Positions 42,876 to 53,826 of a stretch of 64,000 nt of DNA are shown in pieces (position 1 is the first letter of the stretch; each line of letters begins with the position of its first letter). Both the position numbers and the translations under genes were made by a program. The DNA is taken from NCBI RefSeq assembly GCF_000699445.3, contig NC_067195.1, positions 9,290,287 through 9,354,286 on the forward strand, given 5' to 3'. The notes beneath the pieces were generated by a model. That model was not told the origin of the DNA. It did no database searches and saw only the letters and a program-made list of their open reading frames with translations. The DNA is from Schistosoma haematobium (taxonomy: Eukaryota; Platyhelminthes; Trematoda; Strigeidida; Schistosomatidae).

Positions 42876-43100
42876 AGAGGCATCCCATACTAGACGGAAA
42901 CAGTGTTTTCTCTGGCTATGGTCATCTTATGATGTAAATTATGAAATCTCAACAGTCTCTATAAACTATTAAAAAAGTGATATTCATATGCTCACTAGTG
43001 CCTAATTTCGAGATACTATTCATATAGTTCTATTGGGATGCTGTAACTGATAGTGGTCAACCATGTAAGATGTGAGATGAACCTGAAGATCATTGGTTTG
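42876..43100 (+). mobile_element. Decayed HH2 remnant
   Basis: GAGGCATCCCATACTAGACGGAAACAG keeps the second half of the ribozyme. AATCTCAACAGTCTCTATAAAC and ATGCTCACTAGTGCCTAATTTC are degraded arm and outer blocks. The tRNA-like part is absent or unrecognisable. Confidence 0.45.
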
Positions 43101-43237
43101 ATAAAGTTTTTTATGTAACAGGTATTACAATATCTGACAGATGAAGTGTATCTTGATTTTTCGCTTGTAACTCAATAATTTACTGAAAAGATACAGTAAG
43201 CCATGGTATTCACTTATTTATCTGACTGATCGATTTT

Positions 43238-43508
43238 ATGATTACGTTCTCACTAGTGACTAGAATCGACATGTAATTCTTTGATTTCTAGTGGGAAACC
43301 GCGACTGGTGGAGCTAATCCGTGTCAGGTGTGAGGCAGTTACTCACCGAAGACAATGAAAGATGGTCGCGCAATATCATGCATTGGTTGAGGTTAGACAT
43401 TGACACCGTTGAATACCGGCTCAGTGGTCTAGAGATTATTCGTTCTCGCCTGAGGCTGAAGGTGCTGAGTTTGGATTTCGCATGTGAAGTGCGAACTGTT
43501 CAGGGCTA
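43238..43508 (+). mobile_element. HH2 repeat, 3'-truncated before the ribozyme
   Basis: TTCTCACTAGTGACTAG, GACTGGTGGAGCTAATCC, GGTCGCGCAATATCATG, TTAGACATTGACACCGTTG, A box TGGTCTAGAGA and a B box remnant (GAGTTTGGATTTC). It ends in GTGCGAACTGTTCAGG, where stem I would be. Confidence 0.72.
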
Positions 43509-43585
43509 TGAAATAATGTAATAAATCTTTTAGAAGGTTAAGAGGGATATAAAATGAAACACAATCTTACAGTATTTACCAATAG

Positions 43586-43860
43586 TGTAGTTTTTTTACT
43601 TATATAGACAAATATAAGTAGTATGTATCATCAATCGAAAGCGAAATGCCTAGAGATAGAAGGTTAAGAAGATCGATGACAACAAAACGAAAACACTGAA
43701 TAATTGCTGTGGAAATAAAGGAACAGTCAAGTTTGAGACAATTAATTGACATTTTGCAAATGAAGTATTTACTGTTTGGTTCTCAGGTTTTACTAAGATG
43801 TTCTGTAATTTTGTGTTGAAATACATTCGATTGTCCCCACTTGTGTTCTCTTTCGATACA
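43586..43860 (+). mobile_element. Solo LTR (family L), forward
   Basis: Starts TGTAG and ends GATACA, the TG...CA ends of an LTR. Contains AAGTAGTATGTATCATCAATCG, AGGTTAAGAAGATCG, CATTTTGCAAATGAAG and ACATTCGATTGTCCCCAC. Flanking ATAG and TTAG may be a mutated 4-base duplication. No internal retrotransposon sequence on either side. Confidence 0.75.
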
Positions 43861-45170
43861 TTAGAAACGAATATTGTTACTTATATCTACCTATCTATTT
43901 CTTACAATCGGGTTAAACTTATCAATCACATTGTCACTTTTCATGTAATCTGTTAAATCTAATTCTTTTAGGTTTTTATTCACGTTTATTTATTAAAGGG
44001 ATACTAAATGGTTGAGTTTTATTTTCATTTCAACCTCTTACTTTCGTTAAATTTATGTGTTGTTATGGCTTTTATTTTTATCCCGTATGTTCGGTTATGC
44101 CACACTGACATATTTATAAAACATTATTCTAGAAAATACCAGATTATTTTAAAATGAAATCGTAAATGTGAATTACACTTCTCTATATGTAATATCCAAC
44201 CTCACTTAAAAAGAAATGACCAGAAATATAACATACTATTTGGACATTCAGACTGTGATTTCAATCCGACAAATAAATTAATCTAACATTTTATACGTTT
44301 ATTCCTTTTCTTTCTTACAAAAAAAGGTTTTATATATTCCAAGCTAAAGACAAAGTTAAGAAGAAAAAAGCAACAACAACAGCGACAACAACAACGAATA
44401 CGTCGAATGTTTTCGTCTACTTTATTTTTCTTTTTCTTTTATCTTTTTTTTGATGACCACACTTCATGCCAATCGTCTTTAAATAATTCAATTTTTTTGT
44501 ATTTTAGATAGATTTAATACATACTAATAGTTATACTGGGAATTTTCTCTTCTGTCTTCAATTGTACTATGCCGCCACTATTTTATTATCAATGTTTCCA
44601 TCGTCTTCTTTTTCTTTCTTTCTTTTTTCTTTCTTTTTCTTTTTGGTAAATCAGACGTTTATTTCTTTGTAAATTTACACAGTTAAACATTCATTACCTT
44701 TTATGTTATTGGAGTTCTAGTTTTCAATAGATATATATTCTTTGTAATATATCATCCAGTTGGTCGACAAATGAATAACACTCCGTACATAAATATTTAT
44801 TTATTTATTTATTTGGAAAGAATCAGGGAACATATCTTCGTTTTCTTTTCGTCACCATTTTCATCATCACCATCATCACAATGACCATGATCATTATGAT
44901 CTATTGAATTGTGTTATATCATTTCTTTTCTTTGTTTTGTTTAAAAAAGAAATAAAATTATATATATAAAACAAAATTAGGGATTTAGAATTTATGTTCA
45001 GTTTTTGGTTGTTTTTTTGTCGCCATAAAATAGTTTTGCACTTAAAAACTTTATGATGTAAACCAGATGATGATTATAGATTAATGAAAAAAAAGCTGGT
45101 TAGGTGACTATAAAATTTGGTAAGTTGGAAAAAAATGGATAATTTTCACTATATACCGCTTATATATATG
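43861..45170. other. AT-rich stretch with simple repeats
   Basis: A CAA-rich run near 44369-44395, a pyrimidine tract at about 44600-44645, (TTTA)n at about 44791-44814 and an ATC-rich run near 44855-44890. No exon or dispersed repeat recognised. Confidence 0.5.
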
Positions 45171-45245
45171 TAACATACTTGAGCCTTTTACCTTTGTAGA
45201 GGAATAGGCCACCAGCTAGGAATCTCCATTTAACTTAGGTCATGA
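45171..45245 (-). mobile_element. Possible RTE 3' end fragment
   Basis: CTTTTACCTTTGTAGAGGAATAGGCCACCAGCTAGGAATCTCC resembles the reversed RTE tail (CCTGTTACTCCTC..., then AATAGGCCGCTGACCAGCATTCTCC). Short and diverged. Confidence 0.4.
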
Positions 45246-45350
45246 GTTGTGCTTTTCAATTGTTACACAGTATTGTTTATGAATTTGATATCTATCTCTA
45301 ATACTCAACCATTATTCATAATTATGAAGTATCACATATGAGTTGAAGTT

Positions 45351-45560
45351 TGACTTGTACATTAATGGGTCCCGTCTCTGTGGTCATGAGGTATAGTGTT
45401 TACATGAGGGTTTGAAGTTCCTGGGTTCCACTCACGATCATTCGGTTATAGATGTACACTGTTGAGGAGTCACATACTAGGACGAAACAACTGTCCAGTA
45501 CTTTTTTAGTTTTTAATGGTTGCCTAATTGACATCAGTTCGTAATTTTGATGAAATATGT
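45351..45560 (+). mobile_element. HH2 repeat, forward, old
   Basis: Degraded A box region (CTGTGGTCATGAGG), CCTGGGTTCCACTCACG for the B box, and ribozyme 45451-45512: TTGAGGA, stem II GTCA/GGAC, GAAA, GTC, with stem I ACACTG/CAGTAC. The arm TGGTTGCCTAATTGACATCAG follows. C3 to T breaks the core. Confidence 0.7.
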
Positions 45561-45680
45561 CTTAGTAATAAAAACTAATACTTTCAATGCAATTCCTTTA
45601 AAATATCTTACATTTATTGTATTGTAAAATTGATATCAGGATAATAATTAAATTCAAAATATACTATTCTTGAACCATAA

Positions 45681-45782
45681 GACGATAATAAAAATTCGGA
45701 AGTGAATAGTTTGGAGAAAACAATTTATTACCTACCTGAAATTGTCATAGACGAAACCTCTTGCAGTTTTATTTTTCTTTGA
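45681..45782 (+). other. Short open segment, weak exon candidate
   Basis: Thirty-three codons of mixed composition (SEVNSLEKTIYYLPEIVIDE) end in TGA, immediately overlapped by AATAAA. The upstream AG lacks a pyrimidine tract. Chance is likely. Confidence 0.12.
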
Positions 45783-46461
45783 ATAAAAGTATATCTCAAT
45801 CACTTCTTCATCATCATCATCAACGTTGTTATTCAACGTTGATTGGAAATTTTTTTCAAAAAAAGACCGAAATAAATCATGAGTATGCTATTTGAAAATT
45901 TCCCAGACTATATACTATTCGATTTTATGTCCCAATATATAATTGTGTTTTCTTTCACATATCTATTTCAGTCTTATCTAACTAATTCATCTCACTTTAA
46001 TAATACTATTTTATAGTTATTTACAAAATGCACGTATATGTATATAATATTAAGTAAAGGGATATATATATATAATTACGATGAGCACTAGTTTGGATAG
46101 TATAGTATAATAACTAGACAGAAAAGAAGAGATAGAGAAAATTATTCATGAGGTACTATGATAGTGGTGTGGTTAAGGTAGGTGGGGGGGGGTGAACAAA
46201 GAGTGGAGCAGTGGAAATCTTACACTTGCTTTCAGATTATATATAAATGAAAAAGAACTTGCGTGAGATTTTCGATTTAAAAATTTGGACGTAAATAAAC
46301 GAGAATACATCAATATTTTCTTCTTGAAAATGATTTTCTGTTTTTAACATTCAATTAAATCATTATGTTTTCCTTCTTTGATTTAAACGAATTATGATGC
46401 TTTCGTCTCTACTCTTTTCTTCGATTTTCTTTTAAACTAATTTATGGGTAGTTATCGACAG

Positions 46462-46549
46462 GAATGTGTTCCAATATGCAGTGTTTGAGATTCCTAGTGA
46501 TATACAAACCTCCTATATGCAAGCCTCCAATTGGCTATTGAATGAGTAA
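46462..46549 (+). other. Candidate terminal exon with poly(A) signal
   Basis: A pyrimidine-rich tract (about 46400-46435) precedes an acceptor-like ATCGACAG ending at 46461. From 46463, 28 codons run to TAA at 46547-46549; the peptide ends QTSYMQASNWLLNE. AATAAA follows at once (46550-46555). The order acceptor, open frame, stop, AATAAA is what a schistosome last exon looks like, but the piece is short and I do not recognise the peptide. Confidence 0.28.
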
Positions 46550-46718
46550 AATAAAATTGAAGAACGAATTTTTTTTGAACTAAATAAATTCACATAATTA
46601 AACACTTCATCAACTGTATATCAGTTCTCTACTGAAAAATAGGTTCGACCGGAAACATTGGAATAAGTACATATCAAGATGTAATATATCAGATGGATTA
46701 ATTTCACCTGAATCTTTT

Positions 46719-46840
46719 CTAGGTTTAATCAGGATATTAAACTTAGGTAAATATGAAGTGTTTGGGATTGGGTTAACAGTCCCATTCCATAAAAAAAACC
46801 TTCGTTAAAGAACACTAACCAGAAAAAGGTCTTTTAATCA
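46719..46840 (+). mobile_element. RTE 5' leader fragment
   Basis: TTTCTAGGTTTAATCAGG, GTGTTTGGGATTGGGTTAACAG, CCCATTCCATAAAAAAAACC and ACACTAACCAGAAAAAGG follow the order of the RTE leaders at 18910 and 48105. No ORF2 sequence follows. Confidence 0.5.
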
Positions 46841-47233
46841 TATCAGATGAATTAGTTGTTGAAACAGTGATGTGTGAACGAATTCCAGTATTACATTACA
46901 AAGTATATATAAATTAAAAGGGTAGAAAAGTAGATTAATGTTCATATTTCATAATAAGTAATATTTCAAAGACATCATGTTTGTTTGTTTGTTTTGCAGT
47001 ACAATCACTTGTTGTTTGTTTATTAATAAACACGATGTTTATTATTTCAAAGGCTTTTAAAATATTCAATAAACAATTGACTATAGATTTATTAGACTTT
47101 TCTAGATTTAGACTAGTAAACTATCTTTTCTAATATTTCATGAACTAATGTTATACAATCCATCCTTAGCTATCAATTTTCTTTTCTGATTTCTTATATC
47201 AACTTCGGGCTTGTTTTTGCATTTGACACAAAG

Positions 47234-47296
47234 TAACCTGTGATATTTGCGGATTCCAAATACCTCAAATACCAGCAGGTCATAGAGAACTAAAAG
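47234..47296 (+). other. Candidate internal coding exon with a CxxC motif
   Basis: Sixty-three bases between an acceptor-like AAAG (47230-47233, after a T-rich tract) and a donor GTAACA (47297-). Length is a multiple of three. The open frame reads TCDICGFQIPQIPAGHRELK, with a CxxC that could be half of a zinc site. Not recognised. A single small exon cannot be proven by reading. Confidence 0.25.
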
Positions 47297-47368
47297 GTAA
47301 CATGTAATATGAATTTCCCTTTTTGGAAGAAATGTACTTCTATAGACTTCTTAGTTTTCTATACTTTT

Positions 47369-47455
47369 ATATTGGTTATTAGAATCTTCCCATTAATATG
47401 TAGGATTGCAACTGATCAATCTCTTATTGGTATATATGCATCTAGTAGGGATTGT
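47369..47455 (-). mobile_element. HH1 (Smalpha-like) 3' end, reverse
   Basis: TTAGAATCTTCCCATTAATATGTAGGATTGCAACTGATCAATCTCTTATTGG is the reversed 3' end of HH1. Truncated within the TAGTAGGGATTG block. Confidence 0.65.
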
Positions 47456-48104
47456 AGCTGTCACTTTTCAATCATTTTTGTAACTAATCTATAAGTAAAC
47501 AAGTGTAAGAATTATATGTATATATTTCCCTATGTCTTCATCGTTTAACCTTTTTTTTTGTTATGTATGAAGATTTCGTGTTAACCCCCAAGTTTAATCA
47601 AAACTTTTACGTAAATACAAAGGAGTTTGTACACATACTATCAATACTATAGAATTTCTAGATTGTAAGGAATGAAAATAGAAAAAGGAATTCATAAAAT
47701 ATAAACTTCTGTTAAGATTACAATAAACTGATGTTGTTTTTAAAAATTACCATGCACTATCAACTGTTCAAACTTTAGAAAACATTTGAGAAGATAAAAA
47801 AAGACGGTAAACATTTTCTAGTTCCATTCCTTGTGTTTTCATAATACTTGAAGTAGTATCTTCTTATTTGTTTTATACTACGTGTATATATCATCATTTA
47901 TGATATGCAAACGTGAATAGATTGATACTGGTAGGAGTTCCTACGATGATTATGACTGACTGACTAACTGACAATTTGATGTTTGAAATTATTTCTGAAG
48001 ATTTCGTTATTTTATCATAAACGGTTTTAATTTAAAGTTTCTATTGAATTAAGTTTTACCAAGAAGTGATATTTTGATTAGCGTTTTTTTAGCGATTTTC
48101 TAAG
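47456..48104. other. AT-rich stretch, nothing recognised
   Basis: No recognised repeat or exon. Confidence 0.4.
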
Positions 48105-49028
48105 AACTCCGCCTGTAGCTCTTCCAGAGTTACTGCCGGTCCCAAGTACGGGTAAAGGAGGAGGGTTGGGAATGGTGTTAGCGACCCCGTCCCGTGGAAA
48201 AAAACGCTAACCAGAAAAAACAATTTAACTCATTTAAAATGTGCCCTGTGAGTTAAAAGATCTTCATTTAGAAGAACTATGACGTCTCATGGTGAAAGCT
48301 GAGTTCCATCGGAAGTCACGAGACGGATACCCCTTCTAACAACCAGAGCAACAATTTTTATAGGTACATGGAACGTCCAGACAATATGGGAGCCCTCCTG
48401 TACCATACAGACGGACAAATTCAGATGAAGAGAACTAATGTAACAGGAGCCTCTGCATCAGTAGGCCTCGGCATACACAAGGGGAAAATGAACGTCCTCA
48501 AATACAACAATGAGAACACCAACCCAATCACATAAGATGACGAAACTCTGGAAGATGTAGAATCCTTCATGTACCTGGGAAGTATAATCGATGAACAAGG
48601 AGAGTCAGATGCTGACGTAAATGCGAAGACTGGCAAAGCAAGTTCGGCATTCCTACAATTGAAGAACATATGGGACTCCAATCAACTTTCAACTAATATC
48701 AAATACCCAACCTTCAATACGAACGTCAAGGCAGTTCTACTGTATGGAACTGAAACTTGGAGAACTAATACAACGAATAAACAGGACATATATTACTCAA
48801 ATCAACAAACTGCATCACGAGGCAAGCCCCAAATTGGAATCCTGAAGGGAAGCGGAAAAGAGCAAGGCCAAAAACACACTACGTCGGGAAACGGAGTCAG
48901 ATATGAAAAGGATGAATAACAGCTGAAAAGAGCTGGAAAGGATTGATTAGAACAGGGTTGGATAGAGAATGCTAGTGAGCGGCCTATGCTCCTTCACGAG
49001 GAGTAACAGGCGTAAGCAAGTAAAGTAA
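48105..49028 (+). mobile_element. Internally deleted RTE, leader plus RT end
   Basis: The leader starts ACTCCGCCTGTAGCTCTTCC and reaches the endonuclease start FIGTWNVQTMWE (about 48350-48390). It then jumps into the reverse transcriptase tail: NVTGASASVGLGIHKGK-like, then FMYLGSIIDEQGESDAD at 48560-48620 and LQLKNIWDSNQ. A second deletion near 48776 fuses TETWRTN to the GQAL-like C-terminal region. It ends GTAACAGGCGTAAGCAAG. The endonuclease and catalytic RT core are gone. From about 48700 it is duplicated in inverse at 58431 downwards. Confidence 0.85.
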
Positions 49029-49496
49029 GTATTTTCTACGAATGTCAAGACGGTTCTATTGTACGAAGCTGAAACTTGGAGAACAGCCAAAATCATCATC
49101 AAAATGATACAAGCATTTAAAAACAATTGTCTATACAACATACTCAATGTCCATTGACCGGATATCATCAGTGACAATCTACTATGGAACAGAACAAACC
49201 AGGCTCCATCTGAAGAAGAAATTACGAAAAGATGTTGGAAGTGGATAGGATACACATTTAGAGAATCAGCGAATCGCATCACGATGCAAGCGCTAACATG
49301 AAATCCTGAAAGGAAACGAAAAAGCGGACGACCAAAGAACACACTGAGTCGAGAATTGGAAGCAGACATGAAACGAATCAATAGCAACTAGAAACAAGTG
49401 GAAAGGATTGTTCATGACAGGGTTGGATGGAGAATGCTGGTCAGCGGCCTATTCTTCTCCATGAGAAGTAACAGGCGTAAGTAAGTAAGTAAGTAC
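49029..49496 (+). mobile_element. RTE 3' fragment in tandem
   Basis: Begins TAAGTATTTTCTACGAATGTCAAG directly after the tail of the preceding RTE. It encodes the last third of ORF2 with stops, and ends GGCGTAAGTAAGTAAGTAAGTA. A 146-codon frame on the minus strand (48947-49387) is antisense and recurs identically at 57744-58184. Confidence 0.85.
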
Positions 49497-49879
49497 TGGT
49501 AGTTTTTGATTTACTGTTTACTTCATTCAATTTAGAAATAAAAAAAAACAGTAAATCACTTTGATTTCCAAATAGAATAGTAATAGAACAATGATGCGTT
49601 GAAAACAGAATTGTGAATCTAAACTGAGTAATGAATGATAATTGCTGAATCGACTGTCATATATTATCGAGTAAATGTATTGAAAACTTCAAGCTTACGA
49701 AGAATAATTTGAATAAACTCATTAATCATAAAATAAGGATGTAATTACTAAATTTTAGACAATAACTGATGAAGATTGACAGAATGTTAAACATGTTCTT
49801 ACTAATTCCATTGGTTTCTATATTTGTACATCTTGAGTTTCAGTCCAACTTTAGTTTTTACATAATTCAACTGTTTTAT
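49497..49879. other. AT-rich stretch, nothing recognised
   Basis: No recognised repeat or exon. Confidence 0.4.
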
Positions 49880-50050
49880 TCATTCACTTGGTGTTGTTTT
49901 ACTTGTATTTTCCGATTGTTATTTAGGACTACAACTGATCAGTCTCATGTTGGTACATTCAGGTACATCCAGCTGACGAGTCCCAAATAGGACGAAAGGT
50001 GCGTCCTGCATTCCACTGGTAGTCACTACCCATCTATTCTTATAATGTTT
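49880..50050. mobile_element. HH1 (Smalpha-like): reverse end joined to forward ribozyme half
   Basis: 49880-49957 is a reverse 3' end (TTCACTTGGTGTTGTTTTAC to CATGTTGG). From 49958 a forward piece starts exactly at the stem I side of the ribozyme and runs to CTTATAATG at about 50050. A and B boxes are missing. Confidence 0.8.
49963..50016 (+). ncRNA. Hammerhead ribozyme (HH1), closest to the Smalpha type
   Basis: Stem I CATCCAG (49966-49972), core CTGACGA (49973-49979), stem II GTCC/GGAC (49980-49983, 49990-49993) with loop CAAATA, GAAA (49994-49997), short stem III with one mismatch and GTC (50003-50005). Stem I is closed by CTGCATT with one mismatch. The published Smalpha hammerhead has the same layout. 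Cleavage would fall after 50005. Confidence 0.75.
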
Positions 50051-50555
50051 TATGTCAGGTTGGGAAACCATAAAACATTGAATTCAATTGTGTTTTTGTT
50101 TTCAGTCTATGACACACAATTGTAGTAAAACAGAAATCATATCAGTGTTGTTACAATTCTGTAACTAAATATCTACACACGGAGATGGTTTGTTAAGAAT
50201 GTCAACATCGAGAAAAATCCCAGTATGTAGTAATTAGTTTGTTTTTATTTTGAAAGTTTTAAGCATTATAAAGAGTAGAGATCAACCAGTTATTATTCAA
50301 TATATTATACTACAGTTACGGAAGAACACTACTGTCAACTGATAACATATACAAAGCAATGTAATCTGTTCTTGGAATAAAAAAATCAAGTATTGAAGAG
50401 GAAAAAGCAGAAATTTAATTAGGATGTTATTATCCTTTTAACAGAGATAAGAAGTACTAATTTTTCTCCGTATTAGTTGTGATTTACTATTCTCAAAACT
50501 TATAGCAAAGTGAAATAGAATGTTCATTTGCATATTCAATTACTTTAAGATTCAA
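50051..50555. other. AT-rich stretch, nothing recognised
   Basis: No recognised repeat or exon. Confidence 0.4.
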
Positions 50556-50637
50556 ATGAGATCATGAGCCGATCAATGTTAAATCACCATTGAAAACTTG
50601 GAAGCACTGGATAACCATTTCGTCCTAGTATGCTTCA
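50556..50637 (-). mobile_element. HH2 fragment, reverse
   Basis: GAGATCATGAGCCGATCAATG, AATCACCATTGAAAACTTGGAAGCACTGG and ATTTCGTCCTAGTATG, cut inside stem II of the ribozyme. Another scrap of HH2 arm (CATGGGTCAATTGAAGGTAGACCACCATGG) lies at 50955-50985. Confidence 0.7.
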
Positions 50638-50639
50638 AG

Positions 50640-50745
50640 ATTTCTGGTGAATAATGTACACCTTGAAAATGGTTTGCTCAAAGGGAGTAAAGTCTTTACA
50701 AGTGCAACTGTCAGATATCTTCTCGATGGTAGACACAAAGTGAAT
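50640..50745 (+). other. Weak exon candidate with a canonical donor
   Basis: An open frame (LENGLLKGSKVFTSATVR) leads to GTGAAT followed by GTAAGT at 50746. The upstream side is the truncated HH2 copy, with only a weak acceptor (TTCAAG). Not recognised. Confidence 0.15.
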
Positions 50746-51349
50746 GTAAGTGATGCATACAAAAAACACCAATCTTACTCCATTTTCCATTGGCTACTAC
50801 TGTCAAACGTTTCCGAACAGACTTATGTATATAGAAGGAATGTTTGACTATCCTTACCCTGTCATAGCAATTGGACTTTTGTCTAATAACCATTGTTTAT
50901 TTTCACCTTTCTTTTCAACCTTGTACCTAACCTTTTTATTTTTAAATACTTGATTCATGGGTCAATTGAAGGTAGACCACCATGGTCTTCTGACATTTAT
51001 CTCTTAAATAATCTGACTAATTTTCACATATTTGTTTATTTTGTCAGGCTGAACGACTACCCAGTCACTTATTAATTCTATAACCCCTTAATGATTAATT
51101 CCCAACATATTAATAGACATAGATCTTAACTATATTTATCTATACACCTTGTAATCCTATTCTTCTTATTATTATGATTTTGGTCACGTTCCGAAAATTT
51201 GTCTGAAGTCCACTAACTTAAGTAAACCAAACATTGGTTAATAATAATATTTATATTATTAATTGTAATTCTAGGTTATATAGAATGAATTCATTTTATT
51301 CTACAAACCTTGTTGTTCATGCCCTGTTTAAATTAATAGTGGGATCTGG

Positions 51350-51918
51350 TTATATGAAACTTGCCTCTGGCGGTGTTGTGCTATCTGTACCAGATGGTTT
51401 TATTGTGAAGTTTACTTCATTAGATTGCATAACATCATAATTACCTATTTCATATAGAAGTGCTTTTTCATCATAGAAGTTTGCTTCACTTAGACATGAA
51501 TTAGACGCATATGATGCAGTTCTAAATCCTTATGAAAGTCTCACAATTAAATCTTCCAGCTTGGAGAACACAATTCCACCACAAATAACCGACTGATAGG
51601 AGGATCTTCTTTTTCATTTGGCACGTGCTTAATTTTTGTGTTACTTAGGAATATTTCAGTTACTATGACGAAATTCGTAATGGGATTTAGCACAACAGAG
51701 AGTATACTGTATATTGGTAGATCATGTAATAATCTCTTTAGAAATATAATCTCTTCGTTTCAGCACTCAAAATTTATGTACCCCTTATATATTTTGGTGA
51801 ACTGAATCAACATTCCAAGAAGGGAGTTCTGAGACGGATTTATGTCAGAAAATACACGTGATTCAGATGCATATGGAAACTTGTAAGAAACTATAATCCC
51901 ATCAGATTCACACCATTG
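51350..51918 (-). pseudogene. Decayed coding region, unidentified
   Basis: On the minus strand one frame runs 51918-51547 with a long protein-like peptide, interrupted only by one TGA at 51760-51762, where the context suggests a lost Trp codon. Pieces include SDINPSQNSLLGMLIQFTKIY and IYSILSVVLNPITNFVIV. A shifted frame continues (VFSKLEDLIVRLS, a TAA, then EANFYDEKALLYEIGNYDV and FTIKPSGTDSTTPPEASF) to TAA at 51350-51352. It matches no transposon family seen here. A processed pseudogene or dying gene is likelier than chance given the length; function unknown. Confidence 0.4.
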
Positions 51919-52397
51919 CTATCCTAAGTCATAATGAGAGATGTCATCATGAACCACGATTTACCCTCAGAAAAATTGACTTAATCTCATTGATTGCTGT
52001 ATTCCATTGAAATAACTAATGCAACCCAGTAACACTGTTAAAGTTACTAATGGGCTGACTGAATGATGTCGGACATTGTACTACTATTTAAACTCATAAC
52101 ATTCATTTATATATTATGTTTAAGAAATATGTAAACTGGGCCACTACGGTCAATACTGTTATGTACTACGGCCAACTTCTTTAGTTAATGAAAACTTTGG
52201 AAGTGTTCATTTTTCATAAACTTTTCGATTGTTGAATGATTCCTGTTAAAATAATATTTTTCTTTGTCACATAGTGTTTATGAATTCACTATCTTATATC
52301 ATTTTTCAACCGTGTGATGATCGAGTCGATAAATAAGGTTGGATTGATTTATACTAGTGTGAATTCATTATTGAATATGATATCTTAAATCGTTTTT
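51919..52397. other. AT-rich stretch, nothing firm
   Basis: The minus strand just upstream of the decayed coding region (51919-52070) has further protein-like scraps (INEIKSIFLRVNRGS) but no continuous frame. Nothing else seen. Confidence 0.35.
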
Positions 52398-52822
52398 GAA
52401 TTGGTTGCTTAAATCTTACCATTGATGTTTACGACCGCAAATGATCAGTCTCTTATTGACATGTGTTCATCCTATGCGGATTACCTCGATATTGCCTTAA
52501 TTCACAGGCATTCAAGGCGAAGATGGATAGTGGCTAGCTGTGGAATCCAGTATGACGCGCGTTTCATCCTATTTGGGCTTCGTTAGTTGGATGTCCCTTC
52601 ATCCCAGAGTTGATGTTCACTCTAAGACTCGAACACAGTACTGTTCGCTTCAGAGGCATATATACCAACAAGTAATTGATCAGTTACAGTCCTTAACATC
52701 AATGAAATGATTTTAAAAAACAATACAAAAATGGATTAAATTTCATCCCATTGCAGAAGCTGATGACTATCTGGACTCAGTGGTTAAGTGGATAACGTGA
52801 TGACGTTTGAAGCGAACGGTTT
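52398..52822. mobile_element. HH1 (Smalpha-like) fold-back followed by a truncated unit
   Basis: 52398-52655 is reverse: AAATCTTACCATTGATGTTTACG, CGAAGATGGATAGTGGC, a decayed ribozyme (CTAACGA, GATGAAA) and the B box complement. 52656-52770 is a forward 3' half, inverse of the first arm (CAGTTACAGTCCTTAACATC). 52771-52822 starts another forward unit (GGACTCAGTGGTTAAGTGG), cut at GAAGCGAACGG. Confidence 0.82.
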
Positions 52823-53529
52823 GTCTGTTACGTACACCCATTTCGCTTATCGCTTGAATGAACTTGTTGTGTTTACTAAGAAACTCATGCGTTAAGAATA
52901 TTATTCAAGGTAATAATTAGCATCTTAGTAAAACTGTTAGTTAGAAAATTTTGTGAGGATTAATGGTATCCGATCACTGTCGTAAAACGTGTACGTACTG
53001 AATATTTACTGAGCACATGAACACGAGACAAGATTTTACTGACATCTCGCTTACATATCCCCGAGAATTTCGCAGTATCACCGAAAATATGATGCTAAAG
53101 CAATAGAATGTTATTGTTATGAATGATTATATAAATTCCCCATATCACATAGATATATATGATCGTTTCGTTACGTTAATTTTACATAATGAATACATGA
53201 ATAATATAGTAGAACTGTATGAATAATTAATTAGTTATAAATACTGCATTTCATAGTATAAGGTTATTATCCACAACTTATAATCCCTTTCCTTCTATAC
53301 CGTTTAACTTCATTTGAATTGGTTTTCCGTTGGCATGAGGTAATAAAATTCCCATAAGTGTAGTTTACTACAATTAAGATATAAAGTAATGAAATTCCTC
53401 TACTAGTATTATTTATTTCATTTGAAATTATAAGCCTGGAAACTTGGGAAAGATAAGTGTTTTAAATTTATCCCGATCAAGTATTATTCTGGTTAGTGTA
53501 ATTTTGTTTAGCAAGGTTGTTTTCTATAG
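52823..53529. other. AT-rich stretch, nothing recognised
   Basis: No recognised repeat or exon. Confidence 0.4.
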
Positions 53530-53826
53530 TAAAACACACCACCTACCACCTGAAGAGGAAATTAGGAAAAGACAATTGAAGTGGATAGGACACACAGTGA
53601 AGAAATCATCAAACTACATCACAAAACAAGCAATAACATGAAATCCTGAAAGCAAACGGAAAAAGAAGGAAAGATCAAAGAATACACTGCTTCGAGAATT
53701 GGAAGCAGACATGAAAAGAATGAATAGCAACTGGAAACGATTGTCTAGAACAGAGTTGGATGGAGAATACTAGTAAGCGGCCTGTGCCCCTTTTCATCAG
53801 GTGTAACAGAAGTGACTAAATACAAT
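53530..53826 (+). mobile_element. RTE 3' fragment, forward
   Basis: Encodes LPPEEEIRKRQLKWIGHTVKKSSNYITKQA in frame (53444-53641 frame, start supplied by flanking DNA). Then GAAAACGATTGTCTAGAACAGAGTTGG and a worn tail (CATCAGGTGTAACAGAAGTGACTAAATAC). Confidence 0.8.

Noticed and set aside
45736..45759. 24-base micro-exon candidate on the minus strand (AG, 24 bases, GTAGGT), as in schistosome micro-exon genes
   Set aside because: No pyrimidine tract and no neighbouring candidate micro-exons; AG and GT pairs this close are expected by chance.
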